From assembly GCF_029407905.1 (NCBI RefSeq), contig NC_073629.1, positions 52,870,801-52,934,800 on the forward strand: DNA of 64,000 nt. The letters are read 5' to 3'. The notes beneath the pieces are model-generated. The model was not told the origin of the DNA and did not search any database. It worked only from the letters and a program-made list of their open reading frames with translations. The stretch comes from Bubalus kerabau. Its lineage: Eukaryota; Chordata; Mammalia; Artiodactyla; Bovidae. A program made the position numbers and the translations under genes. The first letter of the stretch is position 1. The number at the start of each line of letters is the position of its first letter. This document shows positions 26,801-41,800 of the stretch, one piece after another.

Positions 26801-29800
26801 GTTGCAGTTCATAGGGTCACACAGAGTCAGACACGACTGAAGCAACTTAGCACAACACAGCACAGGATAAGAGGAGCATGGCTCAGGTGGTAAAGAATCC
26901 GCCTGCAATACAGGAGACCTGGGTTGAGAAGATCCCCTGGAGAAGGAAATAGCTACCCACTCCAGTATTCTGGCCTGGAGAATGCCATGGACTGTATGGT
27001 CCATGGGGTCACAAAGAGCCGGACAAGACTGAGCGACTTTCACTTTCAAATATAATGTATACTAGTTCCCTTGGTAGTCATATTCTCACTGTCTCACATA
27101 CAGCTCTTAGAATCTCACTTTTATGAACCACTACATTACTCATGTTTTGGCTGAACATGTTCACTAGACTCCTAACTGAGAAAGTGGCTATTCCTGAGTC
27201 TAAGTTCTGTCCACTGTACCTTGTTCTTGATGGCTCTAAGTGATGGAATGTCACATTCTTTATTCTTCAGCAAAACCTGTAGCACATAGGTAAAGAATAG
27301 ACCTTACCTTGAGAAGCAGTATACCATTTTCCTCTTCTCAGCTGTTTTCTGTGTGTTCACAAGACTTGAAATTCTTTGTGCTGTTTTTGACAACTTATAA
27401 TTGAAGCCAGTAACCTTTTAAATGAATTCCATTTCATCAATTACTTATCCTCACTCTGCCCATCCTCCTACCCTCAGCCAACCTAATGTTTTATTTCTAA
27501 AACAATTTAGTTTCAAATTCCAATTTCATTAAAATAATGCTCAAGAATTTTAAGTGGTGTCTTTTGTACCTGATGCTATTAAAGGCACAGTTCAGTTCAA
27601 TCACTCAGTCGTGTCCGACTCTTTGTGACCCCATGAATCGCAGCATGCCAGGCCTCCCTGTCCATCACCAACTCCCAGAGTTCACCCAGACTCACATCCA
27701 TCGAGTCAGTGATGCCATCCAGCCATCTCATCCTCTGTTGTCCCCTTCTCCTCCTGCCCCCAATCCCTCCCAGCATCACAGTCTTTTCCAATGAGGCAAC
27801 TCTTCGCATGAGGTGGCCAAAGTACTGGAGTTTCAGCTTTAGCATCATTCCTTCCAAAGAAATCCCAGGGCTGATCTTCAGAATGGACTGGTTGGATCTC
27901 CTTGCAGTCCAAGGGACTCTCAAGAGTCTTCTCCAACACCACAGTTCAAAAGCATCAATTCTTCGGTGCTCAGCCTTCTTCACAGTCCAACTCTCACATC
28001 CATACATGACTACTGGAAAAACCATAGCCTTGACTAGACAGACCTTTGTTGGCAAAGTAATGCCTCTGCTTTTGAATATGCTATCTAGGTTGGTCATAAG
28101 CTAAAGAAATGTGTATTAAACTGATGAAAATGCAAGTTGTATCAGCTGATTTGGAATGTTTATTTTTTCCATCTCTCTCTACAGAGGCAGGAAGATTGAT
28201 GGCTTGGTATTATATTACATTTGAGACAGTGAAGAAATTTTGTACAATCAGTGGAAAAGAAACTTTATCAGATCTGGTAAATTAATTTTCACAAGAAAAT
28301 AAGTATACAGTGATATAGTATAAAATACTATTGGGGGAAACAACTGATTTGTATATCTCCTGCAATTTAAGAATAAATGAGCAGAAAAGAAAGCATTTCT
28401 AGTAGTGCATATATTTTCCTCTTTATTCGTCTTTAACTGTAAAATATGGAATATTACTCCTTAGAATATATTTCCAATAGCATCTTTGTATTAGGGCTAA
28501 GAAAATTTATATACATACCCGAAGAAAGGATAGCAGCTACCTTTCAACTTATGTGATAATTCTGATTACCTTAGTAGTGGCTACCAAGTATAGTATGTTG
28601 AGAAAGATTCCAAGATGGTGTGGCATGATATATTAGGAAAGTCTGCCATGAATGAAAGACACATGCCTCTTACTTGCAACTCTTCCCTAAATCCTTTGCA
28701 TCAGGATAACAATAACTGTAGAAAGAGAATAGTATTGGTGATAGGCCAGAAAAAATAACTAATTTTGGAGAAAATTGGAATTAAAAACAGGCTGTCCTAA
28801 AATATTGCCAGTGGGGTACCTTTGTAGCTACAGCAGTGAATAAAAGCATAGTCATATTTTTGGCACCTATAAAACTATATTGCTCCTTCCTTCCTTAACT
28901 GGGAATATGAACATGAAACATGACTTTTATATTTATTCCCAAATTTAAACTATTTAAAATATCTAAGTTGATTATTGCAATAAGATTATTATATTGATAC
29001 TAAAATTTATACAAAAATTGATGAGTAGAAGGCTTGTATTTTCATGTAAATACTCTTCTAATTTACTTTTTATTGAAGTATAGTTGATTTACAGTGTTGT
29101 GTTGAATATTATTCTTAACTGAGAAGAAATCAAGAGTTAACATTAACCCATCTGATTTTGAGTTCTGTAAGTGTAAAAGAGAATTAGAATTAGAAAAGGT
29201 GCTAGTTTCATTTTACAGGTGTGAGAACTCAAAGCAGAGTGCTTTGCTCAAAATCATCTGGGAGAATTAGGTAGGTTCTTGAATACAAATTTCTTTATAC
29301 CAACATCATTCTTTTTCATTAAAAAATTATCCTCAGTAAGTATAACCATTTGCAAACTATAGAAGCCTGAACAATAATATAACAGTAGTAATAGTGGTAG
29401 TAATGAAATCTTCATTTATTGAGTGCTTATCATATGCTACATGCTAGGCTGAATATTTTAAATTTCATCTTGTTAATCTTTACAATCTTAATGGTACAGA
29501 GCCAGTGTGTAGCAGAGTGTCTGGCATATATAACAGGTGTTTGTAAATATTTGTCAGTGAAGGAATGAATCCTTAAAGAAGCAAAATGTATAAGGCAAAA
29601 TGTGCTAAATGTGATGTCCCAAAGCAGCATTAAAAATAAATAAGTACAGAAAAATAAATGAGAGAAAAGAAGTAAAGAATGGACATAACCAAATGAACAA
29701 ATGCTGAAATTTTATAGGTCACAATGATAGCCAGCTGCAAGGAATTTCTAGATGTACAATTAAGAATAAATGAAAAGAAAGCATTGAATACTTTGAACAA

Positions 29801-32800
29801 AGATCCAAATCGGACAACTATCAGGTACAGAAATTAAATGTTTTAAATAATTTTTAAAAAGGTTTCATTCAGCTAAAATAAGTAATAATAATAAAAGTTT
29901 GCCTTGTTTATTTCCAGATTTCCAATGGAAGGAAGGATTAAAACAAGAGAAATGAAAGTAAATTGGTAAAGAAAATTAATTGTTAAATGTCTTAAAATAT
30001 TGATTACTTGTCCATGATTCATATTTATGAAGGTATTTTATAAGTTTAAAACATTTTAAATTTGTTTTCCTTAATACAAAGAAAGAACATTTACATAAGA
30101 ATGAGGAGTCAGCATGCAGATGTAAAATTAATTTCTCCAAACTCTCAAGTCTTTAATTTAAAAAGATAACTTGTGAATTTTTAAATCAACAAACACTGAG
30201 AGTGTGATCTGTTGAGGCATGGTAGACAATAGAAAGAAGATGTGCTTCTCATCTACAAGAACTTTCAAGTTGGCTTGAATGAGAACCATGTGTATAAAAA
30301 TAATGGACGGTATGAAAACACATATAGACAATGTCTGTAGAACATTAATGATGTTCTGCTGCTGCTGCTGCTAAGTCGCTTCAGTCGTGTCCAACTCTGT
30401 GCGACCCCAGAGATGGCAGCCCACCAGGCTCCCCCGTCCCTGGGACTCTCCAGGCAAGAACACTGGAGTGGGTTGCCATTTCCTTCTCCAATGTATGAAA
30501 GTGAAAAGTGAAAGTGAAGTCGCTCAGTCGTGTCCGACTCTTAGCGACCCCATGGACTGCAGCCTACCAGGCTCCCCCGTCCATGGGACTTTCCAGGCAA
30601 GAGTACTGGAGTGGGGTGCCATTGCCTTGGAAAGACATATTAAAAGAAATAACCTGAGTGAAGGAATGCATATGTGATAATGGGGTGACTGTTATGCCAG
30701 CAATGGGAAGTCTGTATAGAGGAGAGTAATTGGAAGAGTAAACTAAAATTACATTGTAGCTTGTAATGACTTTACTGGGTTTGCAGTCACACAGGCAATG
30801 ATACTTTTTCTGGATGCCAAGTGCTTGGTTTTCTAAGTAGTTATATCTTAGTGTTAAACAACTTGATTTAGATCACGTGAGTTCAAGTAAACATGATTTT
30901 TTTTTCATGGGGCTCAATAAAACCAGTTGGCCAAAGAATTTCCTTTTGTCTCCTTAGCTAAAGGAGGTCACTCTTTCTCTAGGATACTTCCTAAAGTCTT
31001 ATTAAACTTTATCTCCCAAATACCTTGACATCTCAGAAACAAACTTCTCACTGTTGTATACTTATTCCTCAGGCAGATCTATAGCTTGGAGGGCAGAAGT
31101 TAGTGTTCTGTTTCTTAGCCATATTTCTCTAGAAATTTAAATATCCCTAGAGATCATACAGAACTTAGAGATCATGTACCCAAATCCTCTCATTTTATAA
31201 ATGAAGTAAGTGATGCCTAGGTAAGTTCTGACTTGCTTGAGGTTATGGTGCTATACTGAGGACAGCTGTAGAATTAGAATCTAGGTCTCTTGAGTGTCAC
31301 AATGGATTTCTCAATATACCCCGTTGCATTAACTACTGAGTCAAATTAAATCAAGGTATTTTTGCATAAGCATCTTGTTGGGAACACTATATTTGCAATT
31401 TTAATGCTTTCACTTACACCTTGCCTTAGATTGGATCATGCATTCTTTTGATTAGGACTGTCAGATTCTTAAAATTCATGACTTTCTAATTATTTCTATA
31501 TGTATCATAGGGCTTCCCAGGTGGCGCACGTGGTAAAGAACCCACCTGCCAGTGCAGGAGATGTAAGAGATCAGGTTCAATTCCTGAGGGTCAAGAAGAG
31601 CTCCTGAAGGAGGGCATGGCAGCCCACTCCAGTATTCTTGGCTGGAGAGTCCCATGGACAAAGGAGCCTGGAGGGCTACAGTCCATACGGTTGCAAAGAA
31701 TCAACACAACTGAAGCAACTTGGCACACATGCTCACATATGTATCATAAATTAGCTTCCTTTTTTAATTTTCCACCTTATGTCACTACTTGACTAGGAAG
31801 AGTGACTGTCTGGGAGGCATTTTCTTAATCTAAAATGTACAGTCTTTTGGTGGGTAATGAAGGCTAATATTTACCACTTTGATGTCTCTCTCATATTCTT
31901 ATTACTTTGCTGAATTTCAGATCGGTTCTTTTACAGCCAAGTGTTAATCCTCTTAATTTTAAAATTTTATCCTTCAACTTTCTGCCCTTTATCACTGTTT
32001 TTTAATTTTTCATAATTCTGAGGTCTGTCTTCTTCAGGATTAGCTCTGTTTTCTTTGATTGGTATTTGTCAGTGAGCTTATAGGATGTGTTTCCAAATCA
32101 GTGATTTCTTTTCATATTTGTTTCTTATATAATTCTTATATAAATTACCTTTATAATAAGTAATGCATAGATTCATTTTTAAAGATTCAAAATTAAAATT
32201 TATAAAGCAAAAAATCCTTTGACCCCCAGAAGTAACTATTATCAGTAGTTTTCTGTGGGTCATTCCAATATCCTTTCTATTTATTTAGTACATATATATT
32301 TAATATGTGCTAATAGACATGTTATGTCTATATAAAAAGATCTTACTGTAATTATTGCTCTTGTGATATGAAGATTCTATATCAGTACCTACACATGTTA
32401 ATCTCATTTATTTTAATACTAATGTATATTTTAACAGCAATGTATTCTATAGTATGAACATACTGTAATTTTTAACCACTCCTTTATTGATGAAGAGTTA
32501 GATGGCTTATAAATTTTTGCTATTAAATAATTAAATTATTAATTACTTAATATTAATTAATATATAAAATTATTATAAATTAATATAAAAATATATAAAA
32601 TATAAAATTAAAATATTAAATAATTAAATAAGGCTGAAATGAACTTCCTTATATTTATGCCATATTATTCAAGAATTTCCAGGTGAAAGGATATACATGA
32701 GAAGATTTAATATTTAATGCAAATTGCATTTAAAAAGCTTCTCTTATTTACAGTTGTCATCCACAGTGTAAAAAGAATGATTCCCATTCATCCTCCCAAT

Positions 32801-35800
32801 ACTTGTTTTGTATCTTTGAAGTTTTGTTAATCTAATGAGTGAAAAATTATATTAAAAAATTTTCAAATCTGTATTCCTGTCTTTCTGCCTTGCTTTCCCA
32901 CACATGACTTCTATTGTCCATAATGACTGCTAGAGCTTCAGCCATTATTACACTTGAATATCCTTTCTCTTTTCAATAGGTTTCTTGGAAGTCTCAGATA
33001 ACACTTTCACACTGAGTACATGGCTAGAGCCAAGTGCAAAGGAGACAGAGAAATGTCTTGTTGTTACTGTGCCTTTATTAAAATTAGGATTCTGCTATTA
33101 AGATGGAAATAGAAAATGAGTGTTACGTACATAAAGCAGTCTGCCACATATCCTAAGATCATAGGACTTTTCCTATCATCTCTTCTAATACTTTAAAATC
33201 ATTTGATTTTTATCTGAAGGCTTCTCATAGGTTTGGAGTTAATTTTTATGTGTGATATGAATTAAGAATTTAATTATATTTCATCCCTGAAAGACAGTCA
33301 GGAGGGTTTAATAAATATGTTGTCTTTCTCTCTTTGCCGATTTATTTGGAATGCCATCTTCACATAAACTAAATTCCTAAGGGTGTGATTCTGGACACTT
33401 ACTGTTAGTCTGTTTATTTTGTTGCTATGACAATACCACATTGCTTTACTTACTACCATTTTATTGCATGTTTTGTTATCTGGTAAGGCAAGTCCATTCT
33501 TACTGTTCTTTAAAAAACATTTTGAATATTCCTGCATTTTTCCTCCCTATGAACTTTAGAATCAGTTTGTCAAGATCTAGGAAAAGTCCTTTTGAAATTG
33601 GTTTTATAGATTAGTTTGTGGAAGAATTCTTCTTTCTCAGTACTGAAATCTAAAAGTATGATATCTCTAGTCATCTACTCAGATCTTTCTGTGATATTTT
33701 ATAACTCATCATTTAGGTTTTATATTTCTTCTTTAATTTTTTTTTAATTGGAGGCTCATTACTTTACAATATTGTAGTGATTTTTGCCATACATTGACAT
33801 GAATCGGACATGGGTGTACATGTGTTCCCCATCCTGAGCCTCATGGGTGTACATGTGTTCCCCACCCTGAGCCTCCCTCCCACCTCCCTCCCCATCTCAT
33901 CCCTCAGGGTCATCCCAGTGCACCAGCCCTGAGCATCCTGTCTCATGCATCGAACCTGGACTGGCAATCTCTTTCACATATGATAATATACATGTTTCAG
34001 TGCCATTCTCTCAAATCATCTCACCCTCGCCTTCTCCCACTGAGTCCAAAAGTGTGTTCCTTACATCTGTGTCTCTTTTGCCATCTTGCATATAGAGTCA
34101 CCGTTACCCTCTTTCTAAATTCCATATATATGCATTAATATACTCTATTTTTGCTTTTCTTTCTGAATTACTTCACTCTGTATAATAGGCTCCAGTTTCA
34201 TCCATCTCATTAGAACTGATTCAAATGTGTTCTTTTTAATCGCTGAATAATATTCCATTGTGTATATGTACCACAACTTTCTTATCCATTCATCTGCCGA
34301 TGGACATCTAGGTTGCTTCCATGTCCATAGCTTTGACTATATGGATCTTTGTCAGCAAAGTGATATCTTTGCTTTTTAACACACTGTCTAGGTTTGTCAT
34401 AGCTTTCCTGCCAGTGCTTTACAATTTTCAGAAGTTTCACACACATGATTTCATATAATGCCATAATAATTCTATATTCCTCCTACCCTTATATTGCCCT
34501 GCCCCCATCTCTCTCGACACTGGTAATCACTAGTTTGTTCTTTGAATCCGTGAATCTGTTTCTTTCTTTTTTTTTTTTTTGCTTTATTCACTAATTTGTT
34601 GTATTTTTTAGATACCACATAAAAGTGATATTATATAATAATTGTCTTTCTGTGTCTGAATTATTTGACTTAGCATGCTGTGCTGTTCTTAGTCGCTCAG
34701 TCATGTCCAACTCTTTGCAACTCCATGGACTGTAGCCTGCCAGGCTCCTCTGTCTATGGGGATCCTTCAGGCAAGAATACTGGAGTGTATATTTATGTAC
34801 CACAATCTTTATCCATCCGTCTATTGATGGACACTTAGGTTGCTTCTGTTTGGTGATTGTAAATAATGCTGCTGTGAACACTGGGGTGTATAACCATTTC
34901 TAAATAGATGTAACAGAATAATTTTCAGAGGCATATATTGTAGCCAAAAAATAATTAGCCTGTTATGTTGTTGTTTAGTCCTGTCCACTCTTTTGTAACT
35001 CCATGGACTGTAGCCTGCTAGGCTTCTCTGTCCATGAGATTTCCGAGGCAGGAATACTGGAGTGGGTTACCATTTCCTTCTCCAGAGGATCTTCCTGACC
35101 CAGGGATCAAATCCATGTCTCTTGCATTGGCAGACAAGTCCTTTACCACTGAACCACCAGGGAAGCCCCAATTAGTCTATAGTTTCAGCTATATACATCC
35201 GTTCTGAGATGTGAGTTAGTTGCTTCTTTCTATTTTCATATATTGTCTACTAAAGGCAAGCCATGAAATATAACTATTCTACCCTTTGTCTTTGTATACC
35301 AGTTTTTGATCTTATAAGAGATCCCCCCCAGAACATACGAGTCTAATGATTTTAGTTAGAATCTTAGGGGGATTTGCATATCAAGGCCTGGTTAGATAAG
35401 TAAACAGACAAAAGAGGTAGCAAAGACCTGAGATACAGTAGTTACAATAGATAATAACTCCTTTTCTCCCCTCTTACCACCACTCAAATTTTTATAGCCA
35501 AGCAACTGCTTGTTTCTAATAATCAACTAATAAGCTGCTGCTGCGTCGCTTCAGTCGTGTCCGACTCTGTGCGACCCCATAGACTGCAGCCCACCAGGCT
35601 CCCCCGTCCCTGGGATTCTCCAGGCAAGAACACCGGAGTGGGTTGCCATTTCCTTCTCCAATGCATGAAGGTGAAAAGTGAAAGTGAAGTCGCTCAGTCG
35701 TGTCCGACTCTTAGCGACCCCATGGACTGCAGCCTAGCAGGCTCCTCCGTCCATGGGATTTTCCAGGCAAGAGTACTGGAGTGGGGTGCCGTTGCCTTCT

Positions 35801-38800
35801 CCGACTAATAAGCTACTAACCTTCAAATGTTGAACAGAATCTTCAGCACCTAACAGGATGCTTTATAACTCAGTAGGCACTTAATAAATATTTGTTGATT
35901 ATATAAATTGTGTTGTTTTCTATAATACTTATATATAGTAAAGTTCAAAGACAGAGCTGCATTGGAGAAGAATATGAAAACAATTTTAGATGTATTGAGG
36001 TAGAAAGAAAAAACAGTCTAAGTACAAGTGCCCTATGATCACTTGAAATTTATCAGTCTAGAGATTATAATGAAAGTCTTGAGAAGAAATGAGATTTTTT
36101 TTTAGAAAAAGAGAGGTTGAGTGAATAAAGAGGAGTAGAGAAATAAGAACTGACTTTTCAGAGGTTGGGAAGAGGAAGTCAACAATGACTTGCAACAATA
36201 ATGATAAAAGATACAGAGCTGTATAATGTCACAGAAATCAAGGCAGAGAGGAATTTTAAGAAGACAGACTTCAGTCACTGTGTCAAATATTGTGAGATAG
36301 TAACTTTTAAAAAGAAATAATGAAATTTCTTCTTTCCCCAGTCTTATTCAGGCTCAGCTAGGATGCATTCCCGTACAAGACTTTGCTTTGACGCAAGATA
36401 CTGCAAAGATTTTCAGAAATGGCTCACGAATTACAAGATGTATGTTATAGGCTTATTAGATTTTCAATATTTTCCCAGTAAAATAGTATACTAGATTTAA
36501 TACTGGAAACTTTTTTTTTTTAGGGTTATCAGATTTTGTGGCTACTCAAGAAAAGTTTGCTGTATTATTGAACAGTTTGATTTTAGCTAAATGTTTTAGA
36601 TGTAAACTTTGGGAAAACTCTCCACATGTATCCAAACAGCTGGAAAAAATTGGTAGGTACTGAGTACAGGTAGGCAGTGTATCAATGTCTGCAATTTATT
36701 TTTGTATTTCACTGTTAGGAAAATTGTTCTATGATGGTAGACCTTTAAGGAAAAGTGTGCCTATGGGCCTAAGTAAGTTACTGTACTTTCCTTCTCTTGA
36801 AAATCTGATTTTCATTTTCTTCTGCTTAAAGAATTCATTTGAAATCAATTTGGAAATCTAACAAAAATGAATACTCTTATTTTAAAATTTGTTCTGAAAC
36901 CAAGAGTGAAATTTTGTTTTAGTAACTAGGTAACTATATTGTGTTCTTTCTTCTACTTTTATGACTATTTGGTTTTGATCTCAATGACAAGGTACAGAGC
37001 TAGCAGTCCTGGTCATTCCTAATTCATTACAAAAAATTATGCCACTTATTTGTACCTTTTCGTCTTTTTTCAGTAACATTTCAGTGTTAGTACTGATTTT
37101 CATAGAGATACTATAAAATTTTGTAAACAAATTTATTTCCTGTTGGGATCTAGCTCAGAACACGAACTGAAAAACTCTAGAGGGTGCTATTTACAAAGAC
37201 TGGGATATGCCTCAAACACTTTGGAATTTTCCAGTTTGGTGTCTGGCTTTGTGACCCTACTCCTTCTTAGATAGCTAGGACTCCAAAAAGACAGTTGTTT
37301 TTTCATGACTGATAGTCTTATTAACTGTATAACTTTATATGCATCTTGGGGACATTAAAATTTTAGATAATGGGTTGCTAAGGGTTCTCTGATTATTCCT
37401 TAGAACAAAGATCTCTAACTATTTTGTGAGGAAATACTACTTTGTATTTCTTTGAAGTTTGAGATCAGTGAGGGAAATCAGTCCTGGGAGCTGGGGTGAA
37501 GGTGGAGATTGGATCGTGAAAGTAAGGTCAAAATAGAAAGTTTCTTGATTAATGGCTCACCTTCTTGTCAGTATATAAGTCGTGGCAAAGCAAATGCCAC
37601 ACCCACTCCACAAATACAAGATTTCTGAATTAGGGAGGAGGTTACGTACAACATTTAGGAAATCACAACTTTCAGAAAATTTTGAACTTAGGTAAAATGG
37701 TTATTAATATTATAGCACTAAAACACTTATCTTAGAAAAGTAGAAAGGTCTCAAAACAGTGATTTCAGTTTCCATGTTATGAGAAAAAGAGCAAATTAAG
37801 CCCAAAGTGGGCAGAAAATAAGAAATAATTTTGAAAGAACATAAATAAATTAAAAACAAAAATATAAATGAAACAAAAACATGATTATTTTAAAATCATT
37901 AATACTCTAGTCAGACTGATCAAGAAATAAAGAGAAAAGATACAAATTTCCAATAACAAAAATGTGAGATATAACTATAGATCTTATAGATAACAAAATG
38001 ATAGAAAGAAAATGTTATAAAACACCTTATATCATTAAATTCCTCAACTTTGATGAAATGGGAAAATTCTTTGAAAACACAAATTGACAGAGACCACTCA
38101 AGAAGAAACAGCATGAGTAGGATATATTAATTAAATAAATTTCTGGTTTAAAACTTACAAAGAAAACCCGATGCATAGAAGGCTACACTGGTGAATTCTA
38201 CTGAACATTTAAATAAGAAGCGGTATTAATTCTAAACACTTTTTCAGAAAATTTAAAGGGTGAGGGGTGATAGTTCCCAACTCATTCTATGAGGCCAGTA
38301 TTGCCTTGTTACCAAAACCTAATGAAGACATTCAAGAAAAGGACAGACCAGTAGCCCTTAGCAATATACATGCACTAATTCTTTATAAAATTTTAACAAA
38401 TTGGACCAGTGATAAATAAAAGGGGGAACATATCATGGCCAAATGTGGTTTATTCCAGCAATACAAGATGAGTTTACCACTTGATGTCAATCAGTGTAAT
38501 TTATCATATTAACAAACTAAAAAATACCAGATGGTCATCTCAGTAATGTTAAAAAATTTGACAAGATGCAAAATCCATTTCTAATAAAACTCTCAACAAA
38601 TTTAAAAAGGAAGGAAATTTCTCAAACTGATGAAGGACATCTATGAAAAACCTATAGATAACATTATATTTAATAGTGAAAGACTGAATGCTTTACCTCT
38701 AAGATCAGGAATGAAATAAGGATGCCCACTGTTACTAATTCCAGTAAACATTATACTAGAGGTTCTAACCAGTACAATCAGCCAAGAAAAAGAAATAAAA

Positions 38801-41800
38801 AGGGTACAGTTTAGAAAAGAAAGAAGTATACATGTTTTTATTAATACATGATTAGATGGTCATCTGTGTAGAAAATTCCACGGAAGGTAGGAGAGGTTAA
38901 GCATGGTTGAAGGATACAAGATCAATGTGTAAAAATTAATTTTATTTCTACATACTAGTAAGAAAAAATCAGAAGCTAAAATTAGAAAAACTATGCTATA
39001 TTAGTTTTCTACTGCCATTATAACAAATTACCACAAACTTTGTGGCTTAAAGCACCAGAAATTTATTATCTTTAAAGTTCTATAGATTTCTGATGTGGGT
39101 CTCACTGGGATAAAATCAAGGTTTGGCAAGGCTGTTTTCCTTAGGGAAAGGCTGTTTTCCTGCCTTCAACTTCTAGAGAATACTTGATTCCTTGATCATA
39201 GCCCTTTTCCTCTATCTTCAGAGGCAACAAGTGATCTTAGATTTGGCAGAGATATCTTAGATACAGTGCAAAAGCACAAACTATAAAAGAAAAAAGTGGA
39301 TTTAATCAAAACTGAAAACTTTGCTTTTCATAAAATACTGTTAGAGAAGGAGGAGGAAGAAGAGAAAATAAGCCACCAGACTGTAAGAAAATATCTGCAG
39401 AACATATATGTTATGGAGGACTTGTACTTAGAATATATAATAAGACAAACCACTGAATAAAACAGTGGGCAAAAAGATTGAAACAGACATCACCAAAGAA
39501 GATGTGTGTACCTCAAATAAGTACCCGAGAAGATGTTCAACATCATTAGTCATAAGAGAAATGCAAATTAAAATGACAATGTGATACCAGTACACATCCA
39601 CACAATTAAAATTAAATTTGTTAATTTAATTATATTTATCAAAATTTTATTAAATTTATTAATTTAATTTAGCACACTTAAAATTATACAGTACACACAG
39701 TACACAATTAAAAATTGATAGCGTGCTGGAGAAAATACGGTTCAACTGGAACTCTCACTGTGGAAATGTAAAATGTTAAAACCACTTTGAAAAACCATTT
39801 GATTATTTCTTTAAAAGTTCAGCATAAACCTACCATGCCACGTGGTCCTGTCATGATTAGGTACCCAAGAGAAATAAAACCATGTAGACACACAATTCTA
39901 GTAACAAAGACATTTGAAAACAGCCTAAATATCCATGAACAGGCAAATGGAAATTAGTGTTATATCCCATGGTATGAATATATATACTCAGTAATAAAAA
40001 GGCATGAAGTGTTGACACAAATAACAACATGGATGAATCTTACAATATAATCATACAGAGTAGAAGAAGCCAGACTAATTACATTTAAATGAAAGACTAG
40101 AAAATAGAATAGTAATAGAAAGCAGATCAGTGGTTGCTTAGGGACAGTGTGGGAAGGGCAGGCCAAATTACAAAGGGGCACAAGAAAACTTTTAGAGGCA
40201 ATAGTGTTGTTTATTAGCTTGGTTATAGTGATAGTTTCTCATACACAAACACATGAAATCACATGTCAAGTTTATTGTAAATCAGTTATATTCAGTCAAT
40301 AAAATTGTGAAAATGAAAAAATATTCACTTACCAAATGAGCAAAAACTAAAGTCTTGTGGGGAGATAAAATAAGGTCATGAACATGCTCATGCAGTGTTG
40401 GTTGGAGCTTAAGTCTAACAGTGTCAATTAAATTGCACAATCTTTTTAAAACAGCTGTTTCACTAACAGTTAAATTTATAGAAATACTTCCACAAAGGTA
40501 CAAATTATTTATCATTGCATAATCTTAAATGCTCACCAGTAGCAAAATGATTAAAGTATGAATTATCCATAAAAATGATTATTAATAAAATTTCACTATA
40601 TTTGAAGAAGTCAGTCTTTCTGACTTTCTAGAATATTGTCAGTCTGGGCATCAGTTGCATTCTATCCCTTCCAAATTGTTGAACACAAACATGTTTTTCA
40701 CACTTCCTCAGTACAGCTGAACAGAAAGAAATAAATATCGCCCAGCAAAATTCATACAATAGAAAAGTGAGAGAATCCAGACAAAAAAGTAAATTGAGCA
40801 TCAGGAAAAAATAATGAATACAAGTTGATTTTCAACAGTGTTTATCAGCTAAAAATTAAAACTCAGGAAAGGTTATAAGGGAAAATGGAAATTAAAATTA
40901 AGGAATTAAGAATACTAGGTGTTGTGTCTTAAGAATGAGTAAGAGAAATTCTCAAAAATAGTCAGCTTTGAGTAAGGAAAGGAGTATCATACCCTCCCCA
41001 GTAATACATATTCCTTAAACAAGGTGGTACTACTTTGGAAATTTATACTTCTGACAATATTTTCTATTTGAGGATTTGGCTAAATTCATTCATGTGATTA
41101 TAAGAATTAAAAATTCAGTTTCTTAAATGCATAAAGAAACAGAAAATGTACAAAGGCAGAAGAGCTCTTTGTGTTTAAGGAGCAAAATTAAAGTTGATGT
41201 GGCTGCAGTATAGTCAGCAAGAGGGGAATGGCAGGAAATTAAATTGGAGAGGTAGGCTGTGGTCAAATCACTAGGTAAGAGAGTTTTAAATTGCCACTTT
41301 ATTCTAAATGCAATGGAAAGACATTGGAAATTTTAGGCAGAAGAGTAAAATTACCTAAATTAGTACAGCAACAGAGAGAGAACTCAATTTCTAAGACAAA
41401 TGCTCAGAGAGCCATAGCTTCATAAAGCAATATTCCATCCCTGAATCATGTTGCCTTAAAAAAAAAAACAAAAAAACACACAAGTATAACCATAGATGTT
41501 TCTTGGTACTTGCTCTGTGGATGACATAAGGTAAAATTAAGGGTTGAGACATCACGTGAATCAAAGAACTCCTCTTTACTTTATAAAGCATATGCGTGTT
41601 CTATTTGAGTTTGAAAAAATAAATATGAACAACCAAATAATGTCACAGACCAATCAATCCAATTGAGACTATCTTTTTAAAACTTTAAAAATCATTAGTC
41701 TGCTCTCAGATTTTATAGTAATATAGATGTTAAATATTTAAGTGTAGGTTTAAAATGTATTGTTTAAAAACTACTGTTTGATTAATTTTCCACAGGTATA

